Source: Anabaena catenula FACHB-362
GTDB taxonomy: Bacteria; Cyanobacteriota; Cyanobacteriia; Cyanobacteriales; Nostocaceae
NCBI RefSeq assembly: GCF_014698735.1
Contig: NZ_JACJTQ010000019.1
Span: 54,783 to 118,782 of the forward strand
Reading direction: 5' to 3'
Length of the DNA: 64,000 nt
Part shown: piece after piece, positions 18,490 to 26,879 of the stretch
How positions within the stretch are numbered: the first letter of the stretch is position 1
How the letters are laid out: each line of letters begins with the position of its first letter
Translations under genes and position numbers: made by a program
Notes under the pieces: model-generated
The model's input: the letters and a program-made list of their open reading frames with translations, nothing else
Databases searched by the model: none
What the model was told of the DNA's origin: nothing

Positions 18490-19233
18490 CTAATTTCTTA
18501 CAAATAAGGTATCCCAATCAGCAATTGCATCCCGTTGAGCAATTAATAATTCCTGAATGCCTTTTTCTGAGAAATCCAGCAATTGATTTAACTGGGTACG
18601 GCTAAAGCTACCTTCTTCTGCTGTTCCCTGAACTTCAATGATGCCAAGTGTGTGGTTCATGACCACGTTAAAATCTACAGTTGCGGCTACGTCTTCAATG
18701 TAGTTAAGATCCAAAAATGGCTCTTCTTGCAATAAACCCACAGAAACTGCTGCCACTTGTCCACACAAGGGCGAGCGCTCTAATACTCCATCTTGTAATA
18801 ATTTAGAAATTGCTTGAGCTAAAGCCACAAAACTGCCTGTAATTGCTGTTGTCCTGGTTCCAGCATCTGCTTGTAACACGTCAGCATCTACAGTCAATGT
18901 CCGTTCTCCCAAAATATCAAAATCCAAAGCTGCTCTTAAACTGCGGCCAATTAAACGTTGAATTTCTTGTGTCCTTCCCGATAATTTCATAAATTCCCTT
19001 TCATGCCTTTGTTGAGTGGCAGATGGTAACATCCGATATTCAGCAGTTAACCAACCTTTACCAGTTCCTTTTAAAAACTTCGGCACTCCCTCAGTAACGC
19101 TGACAGTACAGAGTACTTGAGTATCTCCGCTTTTAGCCAAAACAGAACCGGGAGTAAAGCGAGTGAAACCGGGTAAAAAACTATGAGGGCGAAGTTCGTA
19201 GGGTTTTCGACCGTCTGGACGCTGCCAAGTCAT
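18490..19233 (-). CDS. rph: Ribonuclease PH
   Basis: A 247-residue phosphorolytic 3'-5' exoribonuclease that trims tRNA 3' ends. The N terminus [21 protein letters not shown], the [16 protein letters not shown] block, the [18 protein letters not shown] motif and [23 protein letters not shown] are all diagnostic, and length is normal. It lies 66 bp upstream of the MlaE-type gene on the same strand. Confidence 0.97.
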   Translation of the reverse strand: MTWQRPDGRKPYELRPHSFLPGFTRFTPGSVLAKSGDTQVLCTVSVTEGVPKFLKGTGKGWLTAEYRMLPSATQQRHEREFMKLSGRTQEIQRLIGRSLRAALDFDILGERTLTVDADVLQADAGTRTTAITGSFVALAQAISKLLQDGVLERSPLCGQVAAVSVGLLQEEPFLDLNYIEDVAATVDFNVVMNHTLGIIEVQGTAEEGSFSRTQLNQLLDFSEKGIQELLIAQRDAIADWDTLFVRN

Positions 19234-19299
19234 TGGAGTTGCCTCAAAATTTGGGATGCTTTTAGATTACCGCAGGAGAATGGGGTATTGGGGAAGAAG

Positions 19300-19327
19300 G
19301 TGACAGTTGACAGGTGACAGGTGACAG
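19300..19327. repeat. Heptamer tandem repeat GTGACAG
   Basis: Four units, one with a single change (TTGACAG), between adk and rph. Related units occur near 11777-11800. Confidence 0.75.
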
Positions 19328-19424
19328 TGAAGAAGAAGGGCTAGATGCAGTTAGGCAAAAGTATTGATAGAAGGATAGAAGGGTTAATTTTCTCCCCCTG
19401 CTCCCTGCTCCCTGCCTCCTACTG

Positions 19425-20000
19425 TCACCCAAGTAAAGTCAGAATATTGTGCTGTACCTGTTCTGGGGAATGGTCACCATTAATAGTTAACAGACGGCGA
19501 CGACGGTCATAATATTCTAAAATAGGGACAGTGCGATCGTAGAATAACTCTACCCGGCGCTGCACAATCTCTGGTTGATCATCTGGGAGCGATCGCCCTA
19601 AAGATCGGCTAACCATTACTGCCTCTGCTACTTGCAGATAAATTGCCCAATTTAGTTTCTGTTCTAAACTGTCTAACAAAAAATCTAATTCTTCAGCTTG
19701 GAAGGCTGTTCTAGGATAACCCTCTAATATCCAGCCACGATTTACATCCTCCTGGTTGAGGCGAACTTTGATAAATTCAATCATGATCTCGTCTGGGACT
19801 AATTCCCCTTTTTCTACGTATGGCTGGGTGAGGCTGCCTAACTCATTCAGTGTATTGTAGCCATTACCCGATTTTTCGTTAGATATCGCTTCCCGTAAAA
19901 TCTCACCTGTGGAAATCAAAGGAACATCAAAGTATTTGCAGAGCCTTTCTGCTTGAGTGCTTTTTCCAGATCCTGAACCTCCTAAAATCACTAATTTCAC
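19425..20000 (-). CDS. adk: Adenylate kinase family protein
   Basis: A 191-residue nucleoside monophosphate kinase starting with GTG at 20000. It has the P-loop GGSGSGKST at residues 8-16, the NMP-binding STGEILREAI, the GWILEGYPRTAFQAEEL motif and a short LID segment (SRSLGRSLPDDQPEIVQRRVELF). Transfers phosphate between ATP and AMP. The LID region is short and lacks the zinc cysteines. In cyanobacteria adk is often in the ribosomal cluster; this copy is elsewhere, so it may be a second, divergent adenylate kinase. Confidence 0.82.
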   Translation of the reverse strand: MKLVILGGSGSGKSTQAERLCKYFDVPLISTGEILREAISNEKSGNGYNTLNELGSLTQPYVEKGELVPDEIMIEFIKVRLNQEDVNRGWILEGYPRTAFQAEELDFLLDSLEQKLNWAIYLQVAEAVMVSRSLGRSLPDDQPEIVQRRVELFYDRTVPILEYYDRRRRLLTINGDHSPEQVQHNILTLLG

Positions 20001-20350
20001 AACAATTTACTCCTCTTAATCTCAAAATTCTGACTTTTTAACTCTTGTTTGCCAAAATCAAATGATAAATCCAAGATTTTCATGATTCTCAGTCCATCAA
20101 TTCAGTGGTTTAATGGATGGACAGAGGCAACTGATTGTTGTTATTTTTACAACTACTTTCATCTAAAAAAACAAAATCTTAATTAAAATTGCTCTTGACT
20201 TCAGAATAAATCTAGTGATTGACTAAAAGAATGCCAATCGTAAAAATACACTCAATCTGTACAAAATAGATTAATCATACAGCGTAAACTTGCTATTACT
20301 ATTCACAGAAAAAGCTATTTAATGTATTGTGACTTTTTCACCTTATCTCT
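20001..20350. other. 350-bp divergent intergenic region
   Basis: AT-rich spacer between adk (minus) and the CobO-like gene (plus). A possible hairpin is formed by GTCCATC near 20093 and GGATGGAC near 20115. I see nothing else that can be named; promoters for both genes are expected here. Confidence 0.4.
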
Positions 20351-20887
20351 ATGGTTGCCCAGCTAGAACCCTCAAGTATCAATTCGACTCTCAGCCTACC
20401 ATATTCAGTTCAAGGACTAGTGCAAGTTTTCACTTCCTCTCAGCGTAATTTTTTTACGACTGTTATGGCGCAAGCACTGAGAATTGCTGGTCAAGGTACA
20501 CCAGTTTTAATAGTTCAATTTCTCAAAGGCGGTATTCGTCAAGGAGCGGAAAGACCTATACAAATGGGTCAACATTTAGATTGGTTTCGCTGTGATTTAC
20601 CGCGCTGCATTGATACACCACAGCTAGAGGAAACGGAAACCGAAGCCTTACAGCAGTTGTGGCAGTATACACAAAAAGTGGTGTCTGAAGGTAAGTATTC
20701 TCTGGTTGTTTTAGATGAATTAAGTTTAGCTATTAAGTTTGGCTTAATTCCAGAAGCAGAGGTTTTAGAGTTTCTGACAAAACGCCCTCCCCATGTTGAT
20801 CTTATTCTCACTGGAACGGAAATACCTACATCTATACTGGATGTAGCAGATCAAATTACAGAAATTCGCCGTAGTCATCAACCTTAA
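20351..20887 (+). CDS. CobO/BtuR-like protein with degenerate P-loop
   Basis: A 178-residue protein that follows the cob(I)alamin adenosyltransferase (CobO/BtuR) fold along its length: ALRIAGQGTPVLIVQFLKGG near 45-63, SLVVLDELSLAIKFGLI near 120-136, and FLTKRPPHVDLILTGTEIP near 142-160, then ADQITEIR. The P-loop expected near residue 30 (GDGKGKTTAA in true enzymes) is replaced by TSSQRNFFTTVM, lacking the Gly and Lys residues. It is therefore unlikely to bind ATP in the usual way. Such P-loop-less relatives occur in cyanobacteria; their role is not known to me. Confidence 0.75.
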   Translation: MVAQLEPSSINSTLSLPYSVQGLVQVFTSSQRNFFTTVMAQALRIAGQGTPVLIVQFLKGGIRQGAERPIQMGQHLDWFRCDLPRCIDTPQLEETETEALQQLWQYTQKVVSEGKYSLVVLDELSLAIKFGLIPEAEVLEFLTKRPPHVDLILTGTEIPTSILDVADQITEIRRSHQP

Positions 20888-20908
20888 ATCTGGTATTTTC
20901 GGCTAGTA

Positions 20909-23900
20909 TTACAGCTTTTCTATCTCGTAAATACTACTTCCCTTTCCTGAATAAGACTCATAGATATGCTGATAAATTTCTAAACATTTTTGCTCATATA
21001 CCTCTGTTGAGTAACTTTGAGGTAATTTATCGAGAATATCTTTAATTGTCACCTCTACACCTGCTCTAGTTTGCTGGCGTTTTCTCCAGTCTAAAACTAG
21101 CTTTTCTTTTTTTAATGTTTCTAATAATTCTCTAGCTACTTGCTTTACTTCTAATTCTTCTGCTTTGGTGAGGTTAATTTCTGGTTTAGTTAATAAATCA
21201 AAAATGGCTAATTCATCTTCAGTTAATTTATTCACTATTGCTCTTTTATCTTCTGTCTTTAAATCTTGAGCAAAGTTAATCAACTCATTAAAGAACCATT
21301 CCACATTTCTAGAACCAGCATTATACTCATCTATCATTTTCTGAAATTTATCTAGATAGTTAATCCGGGTTCTATTTAACTGCACCATCTTTTGTAATTG
21401 GCTGTTAATATTCCCCTTAAGTTTCTCTGCTACTGTCCGCTGATAACCAGTATTAAACTGTGCTTGTAATGCGTCAAAATCTAAATCATTGAGATTTACT
21501 AATTGGCTAGGATGATTAGAGATGATAAATTGTCCAGCCATGATAGAATCATCTAGTAATTCTTCTACCTGTTCTACAACATCAGATACATCTATATCTG
21601 GAACTTCTAACCTAATTGTATCAGCTAACCTTGTTAATAAGGCTTGACTTTTGGTAAATTCACCAGCAGAGATATCAGGTAAAATAGCGTTATAAAGCTT
21701 AGTGACATTGTTAACAATAGAAAAATAATTGCGTTTAGCATCATCATTTACTAATATTGCTTCTACAGATTCATCCCAGAATTTAGTATTTAAAAAAGCA
21801 TCTTGGATATTTTCTAACTGGGTAAAGTCAATTCCTTTATCTTGACAAAATACCAAAGCTTCCGTTATTGCTGTTCTTAATTGTCCCACTAAAGCTGATT
21901 TGTTTTTAACAGGTGTATCTCCCTCTTGAATACCACCACCGGCAGCAGAACCATAAATAGATAATGCTTCTTGTAAATCTCTAAATACACCGATATAATC
22001 AACTATTAAACCGTTATTTTTATCTTTAAAAACACGGTTTGCTCTAGCTATAGTTTGCATGAGCGTATGGTTATACATGGGTTTATCTAAATAGATAGTG
22101 GAACAGCTAGGAACATCAAAACCTGTTATCCACATTGCACAAACAAATACTATTCTTAATGGGTTATCAACATCTTTAAATTTCTCATCTAGTGCTGGTG
22201 ACTCCTTCACCATTCTTTGACGGTGAGAGGTGATATCTAATTGTTTTTTCTGAAATGCTTCTATTTCACCTTGAGATTGAGAAATTATTACCGCCATGTC
22301 TGTTTCTTCCATATAGCGAATTTGTTTAGAAAGTCGCTTCTGTTCAAATTCACTAATATTTGATGTTGCTAATTCTGTTTTAAGTTTGGTTAAATGTTGT
22401 TGCCAATAATCCTGGACTTTGTTATACATTTTTACAGCAGTAAATCTATCAATAGAAACTACCATTGCTTTACCTTTGTAGCCTCTATTTAAAAAATGAG
22501 TGACGATATCAGCCGCTATTACTTCTAAACGGTCATTTCTGGTAATAAGTTGATATTGTCTAGCGCATTGTCTTTCTAAATTCTGTTCTTCTTCTTCGTC
22601 TAACATGGCATTATCAATAATGCGATAGACATCTTCATTTAACTCATCATTTTTTAATTGCAGTTCAGGAATACGATTTTCATAAAATAGCGGAACTGTG
22701 GCGTTATCTTCTACTGATTGACGGAAGTTATAAATACTAATATAATTACCAAATTCTTCTCTAGTTTTTTCTTCTCCTGCCATTAATGGTGTACCTGTAA
22801 AGCCAATAAATGCCGCTTTTGGTAAAGCTTTTCTCATATTTAAAGCATATATATCATATTGGCTACGGTGAGCTTCATCAGCAATGACGATAATGTCTGA
22901 ACGGTCAGATAATAAAGGGTATGTTTCACCTTTTTCTGTACGGAATTTTTGAATTAATGTGAATATATAGCGGTGATCTTCTTTGAGTAATTGTTTTAAA
23001 TGTTCAGCATTTTTAGCTCTTACTTCCTTTTCTGGTTCTGTAACTACTCCAGAATAAGCAAAATTTTTATATATTTGCTGGTCTAGATCTTCTCTATCTG
23101 TAACTATTAAAAATGTCCAGTTACCAACTAATTTACGGAGTATTTTTTGTGATAAAAAAACCATTGAATAGCTTTTTCCGCTTCCTTGGGTATGCCAAAA
23201 TACTCCTAATTTACCTTGATTATTTTTAATATCTTTAACTGCTTCTATAGCACTATTGACACCTAAAAACTGATGATTTTTAGCGACTATCTTAACTAAT
23301 TTACCTTTTGCAGTGTAGAAAAAGATAAAGTTTTCTATCAAATCTAACAACCGTGTTTGATCACAAGTTCCTTTGATGATAGTATCTAAAGAAATTATCC
23401 CTTCTTCACCTTCATCATTGATTTTTTTCCATTCGCTGTAGTGTTCCCATGAAGCGGTTAAACTACCAATACGGCTTTTGCTACCATTAGAAAGAATAAT
23501 TACAGCGTTGTACCAGAAAAGTTGAGGAATTGTCCGTTTATAGTCTTGTAAATTATTTTTATAAGCTAATTCTAAACGTTTATGGTTGGCTTTGAGTTCA
23601 ATAAATACTAAAGGTAAACCATTAATAAAACCTATTAAGTCAGCGCGTCTTTTATAAATATCACCTGTTATCCAAAATTGAGAAGCTAGGAAGAAATCAT
23701 TATTGCTGGGTGTGTTCCAGTCAATAACTTTTACCGTTTCTTTTATTTCTTCATGGTTAGCATCTTTAAAGCTGACTTTTACCCCAGTTTTTAATAGTTG
23801 GTAAATTTCTTTATTGGCATTTTCTAAACTTAATGTACTACGACTGCGGGTAAGTTCTTCTATTGCTAATTCTACCGCTTCCTGTGGTAAGTCTGGGTTA

Positions 23901-24085
23901 ATTGTGGTTAAGGCTGTACGCAGTTTAGAAAATAACACTACCTCATCCCTTATTTCTCTCCCTAATGTGCCATTTATGCCTATTTTTTCATCGTAGCAGT
24001 TAGCGGTATTCCAGCCTAATTCTGAGAATAACTTAATGGTGGCGTTTTCTAATGCTTGTTCTGAGTCGGGGTGAGGATAGCGCAT
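20909..24085 (-). CDS. hsdR: Type I restriction enzyme, R subunit
   Basis: A 1058-residue translocase-nuclease. The N-terminal nuclease domain has RADLIGFINGLPLVFIELKA (the D...ExK core near 147-167). The superfamily 2 motor follows: motif I HTQGSGKSYSMVF near 300, motif II ADEAHRSQYD near 400, motif III FTGTPLMAGE, and a motif VI-type region with ANRVFKDKNNGLIVDYIG. The C-terminal third is helical, for HsdM/HsdS contacts. No frameshift is visible. It is 554 bp downstream of hsdS with several palindromic repeats between, so it may have its own promoter. Confidence 0.96.
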   Translation of the reverse strand: MRYPHPDSEQALENATIKLFSELGWNTANCYDEKIGINGTLGREIRDEVVLFSKLRTALTTINPDLPQEAVELAIEELTRSRSTLSLENANKEIYQLLKTGVKVSFKDANHEEIKETVKVIDWNTPSNNDFFLASQFWITGDIYKRRADLIGFINGLPLVFIELKANHKRLELAYKNNLQDYKRTIPQLFWYNAVIILSNGSKSRIGSLTASWEHYSEWKKINDEGEEGIISLDTIIKGTCDQTRLLDLIENFIFFYTAKGKLVKIVAKNHQFLGVNSAIEAVKDIKNNQGKLGVFWHTQGSGKSYSMVFLSQKILRKLVGNWTFLIVTDREDLDQQIYKNFAYSGVVTEPEKEVRAKNAEHLKQLLKEDHRYIFTLIQKFRTEKGETYPLLSDRSDIIVIADEAHRSQYDIYALNMRKALPKAAFIGFTGTPLMAGEEKTREEFGNYISIYNFRQSVEDNATVPLFYENRIPELQLKNDELNEDVYRIIDNAMLDEEEEQNLERQCARQYQLITRNDRLEVIAADIVTHFLNRGYKGKAMVVSIDRFTAVKMYNKVQDYWQQHLTKLKTELATSNISEFEQKRLSKQIRYMEETDMAVIISQSQGEIEAFQKKQLDITSHRQRMVKESPALDEKFKDVDNPLRIVFVCAMWITGFDVPSCSTIYLDKPMYNHTLMQTIARANRVFKDKNNGLIVDYIGVFRDLQEALSIYGSAAGGGIQEGDTPVKNKSALVGQLRTAITEALVFCQDKGIDFTQLENIQDAFLNTKFWDESVEAILVNDDAKRNYFSIVNNVTKLYNAILPDISAGEFTKSQALLTRLADTIRLEVPDIDVSDVVEQVEELLDDSIMAGQFIISNHPSQLVNLNDLDFDALQAQFNTGYQRTVAEKLKGNINSQLQKMVQLNRTRINYLDKFQKMIDEYNAGSRNVEWFFNELINFAQDLKTEDKRAIVNKLTEDELAIFDLLTKPEINLTKAEELEVKQVARELLETLKKEKLVLDWRKRQQTRAGVEVTIKDILDKLPQSYSTEVYEQKCLEIYQHIYESYSGKGSSIYEIEKL

Positions 24086-24277
24086 AAATGCTGGTGTATT
24101 TACACATGGTTCTGTATTTATTATGCACTATTTTTTATTGTCAGAATCAGTTGTAGGTTGGGTTGAGGAACGATACCCAACACATTGTATTATTGTCAGA
24201 ATCAGGATGTCCAGGATTTGAGGATTTACAGGATGATAAATTATGATGATAAATTATATTTACCGATGATTTTTTTC

Positions 24278-24325
24278 AGTCGGTTTTAACCGACTTGTGC
24301 TATGAGACGGGGAATTAATTCCTCG
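24278..24325 (+). repeat. Two-hairpin dispersed repeat, copy 2
   Basis: Palindrome 1 at 24278-24295 (arms AGTCGGTT and AACCGACT), 12-nt linker containing GCTATGAGA, palindrome 2 at 24308-24325 (arms CGGGGAATT and AATTCCTCG, one G-U pair). The tail GCGGTT follows. Confidence 0.85.
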
Positions 24326-24385
24326 GCGGTTAATGATGCGAAACGGGGCGGTTGATGATGCTAATTGAGATAGAATTGATGGTAT

Positions 24386-24476
24386 TAGACATCTCCGGAA
24401 ATTAAATATACGTAACCTAAAGCCCTTGTAGAGACGTTCCATGGAACGTCTCTACAATATTTACCGGAGATGTCTA
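24386..24476. repeat. Nested palindromic element, 91 bp
   Basis: Outer 13-bp inverted repeats TAGACATCTCCGG (24386-24398) and its complement (24464-24476) enclose a perfect 32-bp palindrome at 24426-24457 whose centre is GTTCCATGGAAC flanked by GTAGAGAC and GTCTCTAC. A close relative of the palindrome lies inside the DUF4347 remnant at 39382-39409. Confidence 0.8.
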
Positions 24477-24530
24477 TTTATTGTGATGATTGCAATTTCA
24501 CATCATTTGCTCATGAGTATCAATTAACGC

Positions 24531-24578
24531 CTGAGAAGAAATTCTCAGTCTCATAGTTGAAGTCGATTAAAACCGACT
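24531..24578 (-). repeat. Two-hairpin dispersed repeat, copy 3 (reverse)
   Basis: Read on the minus strand: palindrome 1 at 24561-24578 (arms AGTCGGTT and AATCGACT, one G-U pair), 12-nt linker with CTATGAGA, palindrome 2 at 24531-24548 (arms CTGAGAA and TTCTCAG). Same 18-12-18 geometry as the other copies. Confidence 0.83.
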
Positions 24579-24639
24579 AATATTATGGTTGGTTATCAAT
24601 GAAAACAATATATTGATGTTGTTCCATTTTTATTTTGTT

Positions 24640-25893
24640 TTATGCTGCAATTTTTTCTGTGTCTATTTCTAGTTTTTCAACGTCTATTTCTCCTGAGATA
24701 AGTTTGGGGAGGAGTAAGTCGCGGGTTTTTTGGAGGTTTTTGTTTTTAAATATTAAAATCTGTATTTGCTGAACAGCATTTTCTATAAAATTATTAAATT
24801 GTTCAAGTATAGAAGATGATGGAATTACAAGAGGATATTTAGTTAAAATATCCCAATTAGCTCTAGGCATTTTTGTTCCTTGTGATGTTTGTGTTGTATG
24901 ATTAATAAAATCTTCACTAGAAACACAACTAAGAACAATTGAAAAGTATTGTGAGATTTTTGGATTAATAACTATAGTATCTGAAGAACAAATTCCATCA
25001 ATAGGTGCTACACCTACTTTATGAAAATAAGGTCTAATTTTACCAAAAAGTATTTCACCTTTATAAAACACTAATTTTGTACTTTGTACTTCTCCTGCTT
25101 TTCCCCACTCAGATAAAGCAATTGATTTTCTTGGTAGATGTTCTAAACCAAAATAAGGTGTTTCAGGGTCAACAGTATCAGGATTAATTCCTCTTCTAAC
25201 TTCTTGAGCAATATCTCCTAACTCTTTAACCTCCCACCCTTCAGGAATTAAACCTAACTCAGACTCAACCATTCTTACCTGTTCATGACCAGGAAAGCGG
25301 AATTTTACAAACCACTCATTGTAGAGAGTTTGCGCCATTTCTTCTAATATTTTGATGCGTCTTGTGTTGTTTTCGATTAAGTCGTCGTAGTTGGAGAGGA
25401 TAGAGGCGATTTTTTGTTGTATTTTTAGTTCATGAACTTGTATTTCAATATTTTCAAAACTACTTTTGTTTACATTTTCACGACCAGATGTAGAACCAGC
25501 ATTTAATTGTTTTAGATGAGGAAGGTAATTTCTAATCAAATAATATACATAAAGTTGATCATATTTAGAATGATTAACTACAATACTATTTATTTGCTGA
25601 TTAGTAAAACACTCTTGACTTGTGAGGCACATCTTTTTACCAATTGTGCCAATACAAACAACGCAAATGGAATTTTTAGGCAATGCCTTAATTGCTTGAT
25701 ATTCATAACCTGCATCTGATAAAGTTATTTCGGTTTCAAAAAGATATCTTTGGTCTTCGGAAATATCAGATGGCTTAATAAAAAGATATTTCCCATCAAA
25801 ATAAGCTTTATTAGCTGTCGGTGGTGTTGTACCTGTAATAACTTTTCCTAAGTCTTTTATTTTAATTGTTTGTGTTAATGTTTTTTTCTTCAT
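24640..25893 (-). CDS. hsdS: Type I restriction enzyme, specificity subunit
   Basis: A 417-residue protein with two target recognition domains and two conserved helical spacers. TRD1 spans about 1-150 (ALPKNSICVVCIGTIGK), followed by the first spacer IQQKIASILSNYDDLIENNTRRIKILEEMAQTLYNEWFV (about 158-197). TRD2 spans about 215-360 (IPEGWEVKELGDI, GEILFGKIRPYFHK), followed by the second spacer with KTRDLLLPKLISGEI. It sets the DNA sequence recognised by the complex. The start ATG 25893 lies 2 bases after a remnant of an hsdM 3' end, the usual place for hsdS after hsdM. Confidence 0.94.
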   Translation of the reverse strand: MKKKTLTQTIKIKDLGKVITGTTPPTANKAYFDGKYLFIKPSDISEDQRYLFETEITLSDAGYEYQAIKALPKNSICVVCIGTIGKKMCLTSQECFTNQQINSIVVNHSKYDQLYVYYLIRNYLPHLKQLNAGSTSGRENVNKSSFENIEIQVHELKIQQKIASILSNYDDLIENNTRRIKILEEMAQTLYNEWFVKFRFPGHEQVRMVESELGLIPEGWEVKELGDIAQEVRRGINPDTVDPETPYFGLEHLPRKSIALSEWGKAGEVQSTKLVFYKGEILFGKIRPYFHKVGVAPIDGICSSDTIVINPKISQYFSIVLSCVSSEDFINHTTQTSQGTKMPRANWDILTKYPLVIPSSSILEQFNNFIENAVQQIQILIFKNKNLQKTRDLLLPKLISGEIDVEKLEIDTEKIAA

Positions 25894-25895
25894 AA

Positions 25896-25976
25896 TTAAA
25901 TATTATCTAATAATAGATTTACATTGTCGGAAATTCTTTCTTATAACTCTCTAGCTTCCAAATTCAACATTGTTAC
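25896..25976 (-). pseudogene. Remnant of an hsdM 3' end
   Basis: On the minus strand the frame reads TMLNLEAREL, an in-frame TAA, then ERISDNVNLLLDNI and a stop 2 bases before hsdS. This lines up with the C terminus of the intact HsdM upstream, [21 protein letters not shown]. At DNA level the similarity is also clear. It shows that an hsdM once ended directly at hsdS and that the present hsdM is separated from it by a toxin-antitoxin block. The remnant is short (about 26 codons), but the alignment has no gaps. Confidence 0.72.
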
Positions 25977-26220
25977 CTTCCCGTGCTTTTCTAAATTTTT
26001 CTAAAATTTCCATCACAACAGTTTCACCATCTAAACCTTCCCCTCTTTAAAGTTCCGCAAGTCCAACGTCTATTTTTTGTCGTAATTCTTCCAGTCTTCT
26101 TTCTCTATTAATTAACAACATAAAAGCCTTATTAATAATATCATCAACATCTTTATATCTACCCGTAGCAAGCAGAGAATTAATCAGTTGTTCCGTTTCT
26201 GGATTCAAGTTAATTTTCAT
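25951..26220 (-). pseudogene. ParD-like antitoxin with in-frame stop
   Basis: From ATG 26220 the frame reads MKINLNPETEQLINSLLATG, RYKDVDDIINKAFMLL, then VGLAEL and TAA at codon 58 (26047-26049), then RGEGLDGETVVMEILEKFRK to a stop at 25951-25953. Both halves together form a ParD/CC2985-type antitoxin: N-terminal ribbon-helix-helix, C-terminal helix. Relatives have Gln or another residue at the stop (CAA to TAA would explain it). No parE lies downstream, so this is an orphan. The 58-codon 5' part could still make a DNA-binding fragment. The 3' end runs into the hsdM remnant in another frame. Confidence 0.75.
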
Positions 26221-26233
26221 AAATTGTTGCTTT

Positions 26234-26575
26234 TTACAAACCCATCAGAATTCTTAATCTTTCTTCAACTTCTGCCAATATTTGCTCAGAAACTACACCT
26301 AATTTATTAGTCAATCTTTCCACAGAAATTGAACGCACATCTTCACACTTAATAAAACTTTGTAAACTTAAACCTCCTTCAGGTGGATTAACTTCTACAT
26401 GAAACGGTATACCCTTATATTTAGAGGTAATGGGTAAAACTACAACCAAACCTGATGGACTTTGATTAAACAAATCTACAGATATAATTAAACAAGGTCT
26501 TTTTCCAGCTTGTTCATGTCCTCTAACTGGGTTAAGGTCTACAAACCAAATGTCACCCCGTGAAATATTACTCAA
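26234..26575 (-). CDS. MazF/PemK-type mRNA interferase toxin
   Basis: A 113-residue toxin with the full MazF pattern: ISRGDIWFVDLNPVRGHEQAGKRPCLII at the N terminus, VVVLPITSKYKG near 45-57, FHVEVNP, and SFIKCEDVRSISVERL near 73-90. MazF enzymes cut single-stranded mRNA at short sequence motifs. The start overlaps the stop of the upstream antitoxin gene by 4 bases, so the two are translationally coupled. The pair lies between hsdM and hsdS. Confidence 0.93.
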   Translation of the reverse strand: MSNISRGDIWFVDLNPVRGHEQAGKRPCLIISVDLFNQSPSGLVVVLPITSKYKGIPFHVEVNPPEGGLSLQSFIKCEDVRSISVERLTNKLGVVSEQILAEVEERLRILMGL

Positions 26576-26853
26576 AATTCCTCCAAACCATCATTTAAAG
26601 TTTGCTCCCATAATTCCCGTTCTGCTAACTCATCTTGCCATAATTCCGGGTTATTTCTTAACTCAGCATAAGCTTTATTAGCTGCTAACAAAAACTGTTT
26701 CCGCTTCTCATCTTGACTATCAACGTTTACTTCTCCTTTGCTATCTTCAGTTAAAATAATCACCTCTAATCTTTGTCCAGGTGTAAATGGTAAATCAGAT
26801 AAAATTATCTGTTTGGTATCATCAATAGTGATATATGTTTTGTAAGCGTTCAT
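26572..26853 (-). CDS. Antitoxin paired with the MazF-type toxin
   Basis: A 93-residue acidic protein. The N-terminal half (YITIDDTKQIILSDLPFTPGQRLEVIIL) looks like a beta-rich swapped-hairpin or similar small DNA-binding or dimerisation domain; the C-terminal half (QFLLAANKAYAELRNNPELWQDELAERELWEQTLNDGL) is helical and acidic and should bind the toxin. Assigned as antitoxin from its 4-base overlap with the MazF gene and size. It starts 27 bp after hsdM on the same strand. Confidence 0.82.
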   Translation of the reverse strand: MNAYKTYITIDDTKQIILSDLPFTPGQRLEVIILTEDSKGEVNVDSQDEKRKQFLLAANKAYAELRNNPELWQDELAERELWEQTLNDGLEEF

Positions 26854-26879
26854 AACTTAATCCTGTTGCATTTCTCTAT

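Larger units (their letters stand above)
24086..24639. other. 554-bp repeat-rich gap between hsdS and hsdR
   Basis: No gene. From the hsdR side: a GTTGGGT/ACCCAAC hairpin at about 24153-24179, a GTCAGAATCAG pair near 24137 and 24193, an ACAGGATG-type repeat near 24205-24237, two-hairpin repeats in opposite orientation (24278-24325 and 24531-24578), and between them a nested palindrome (24386-24476). It interrupts what is otherwise a single-strand operon. Confidence 0.7.
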
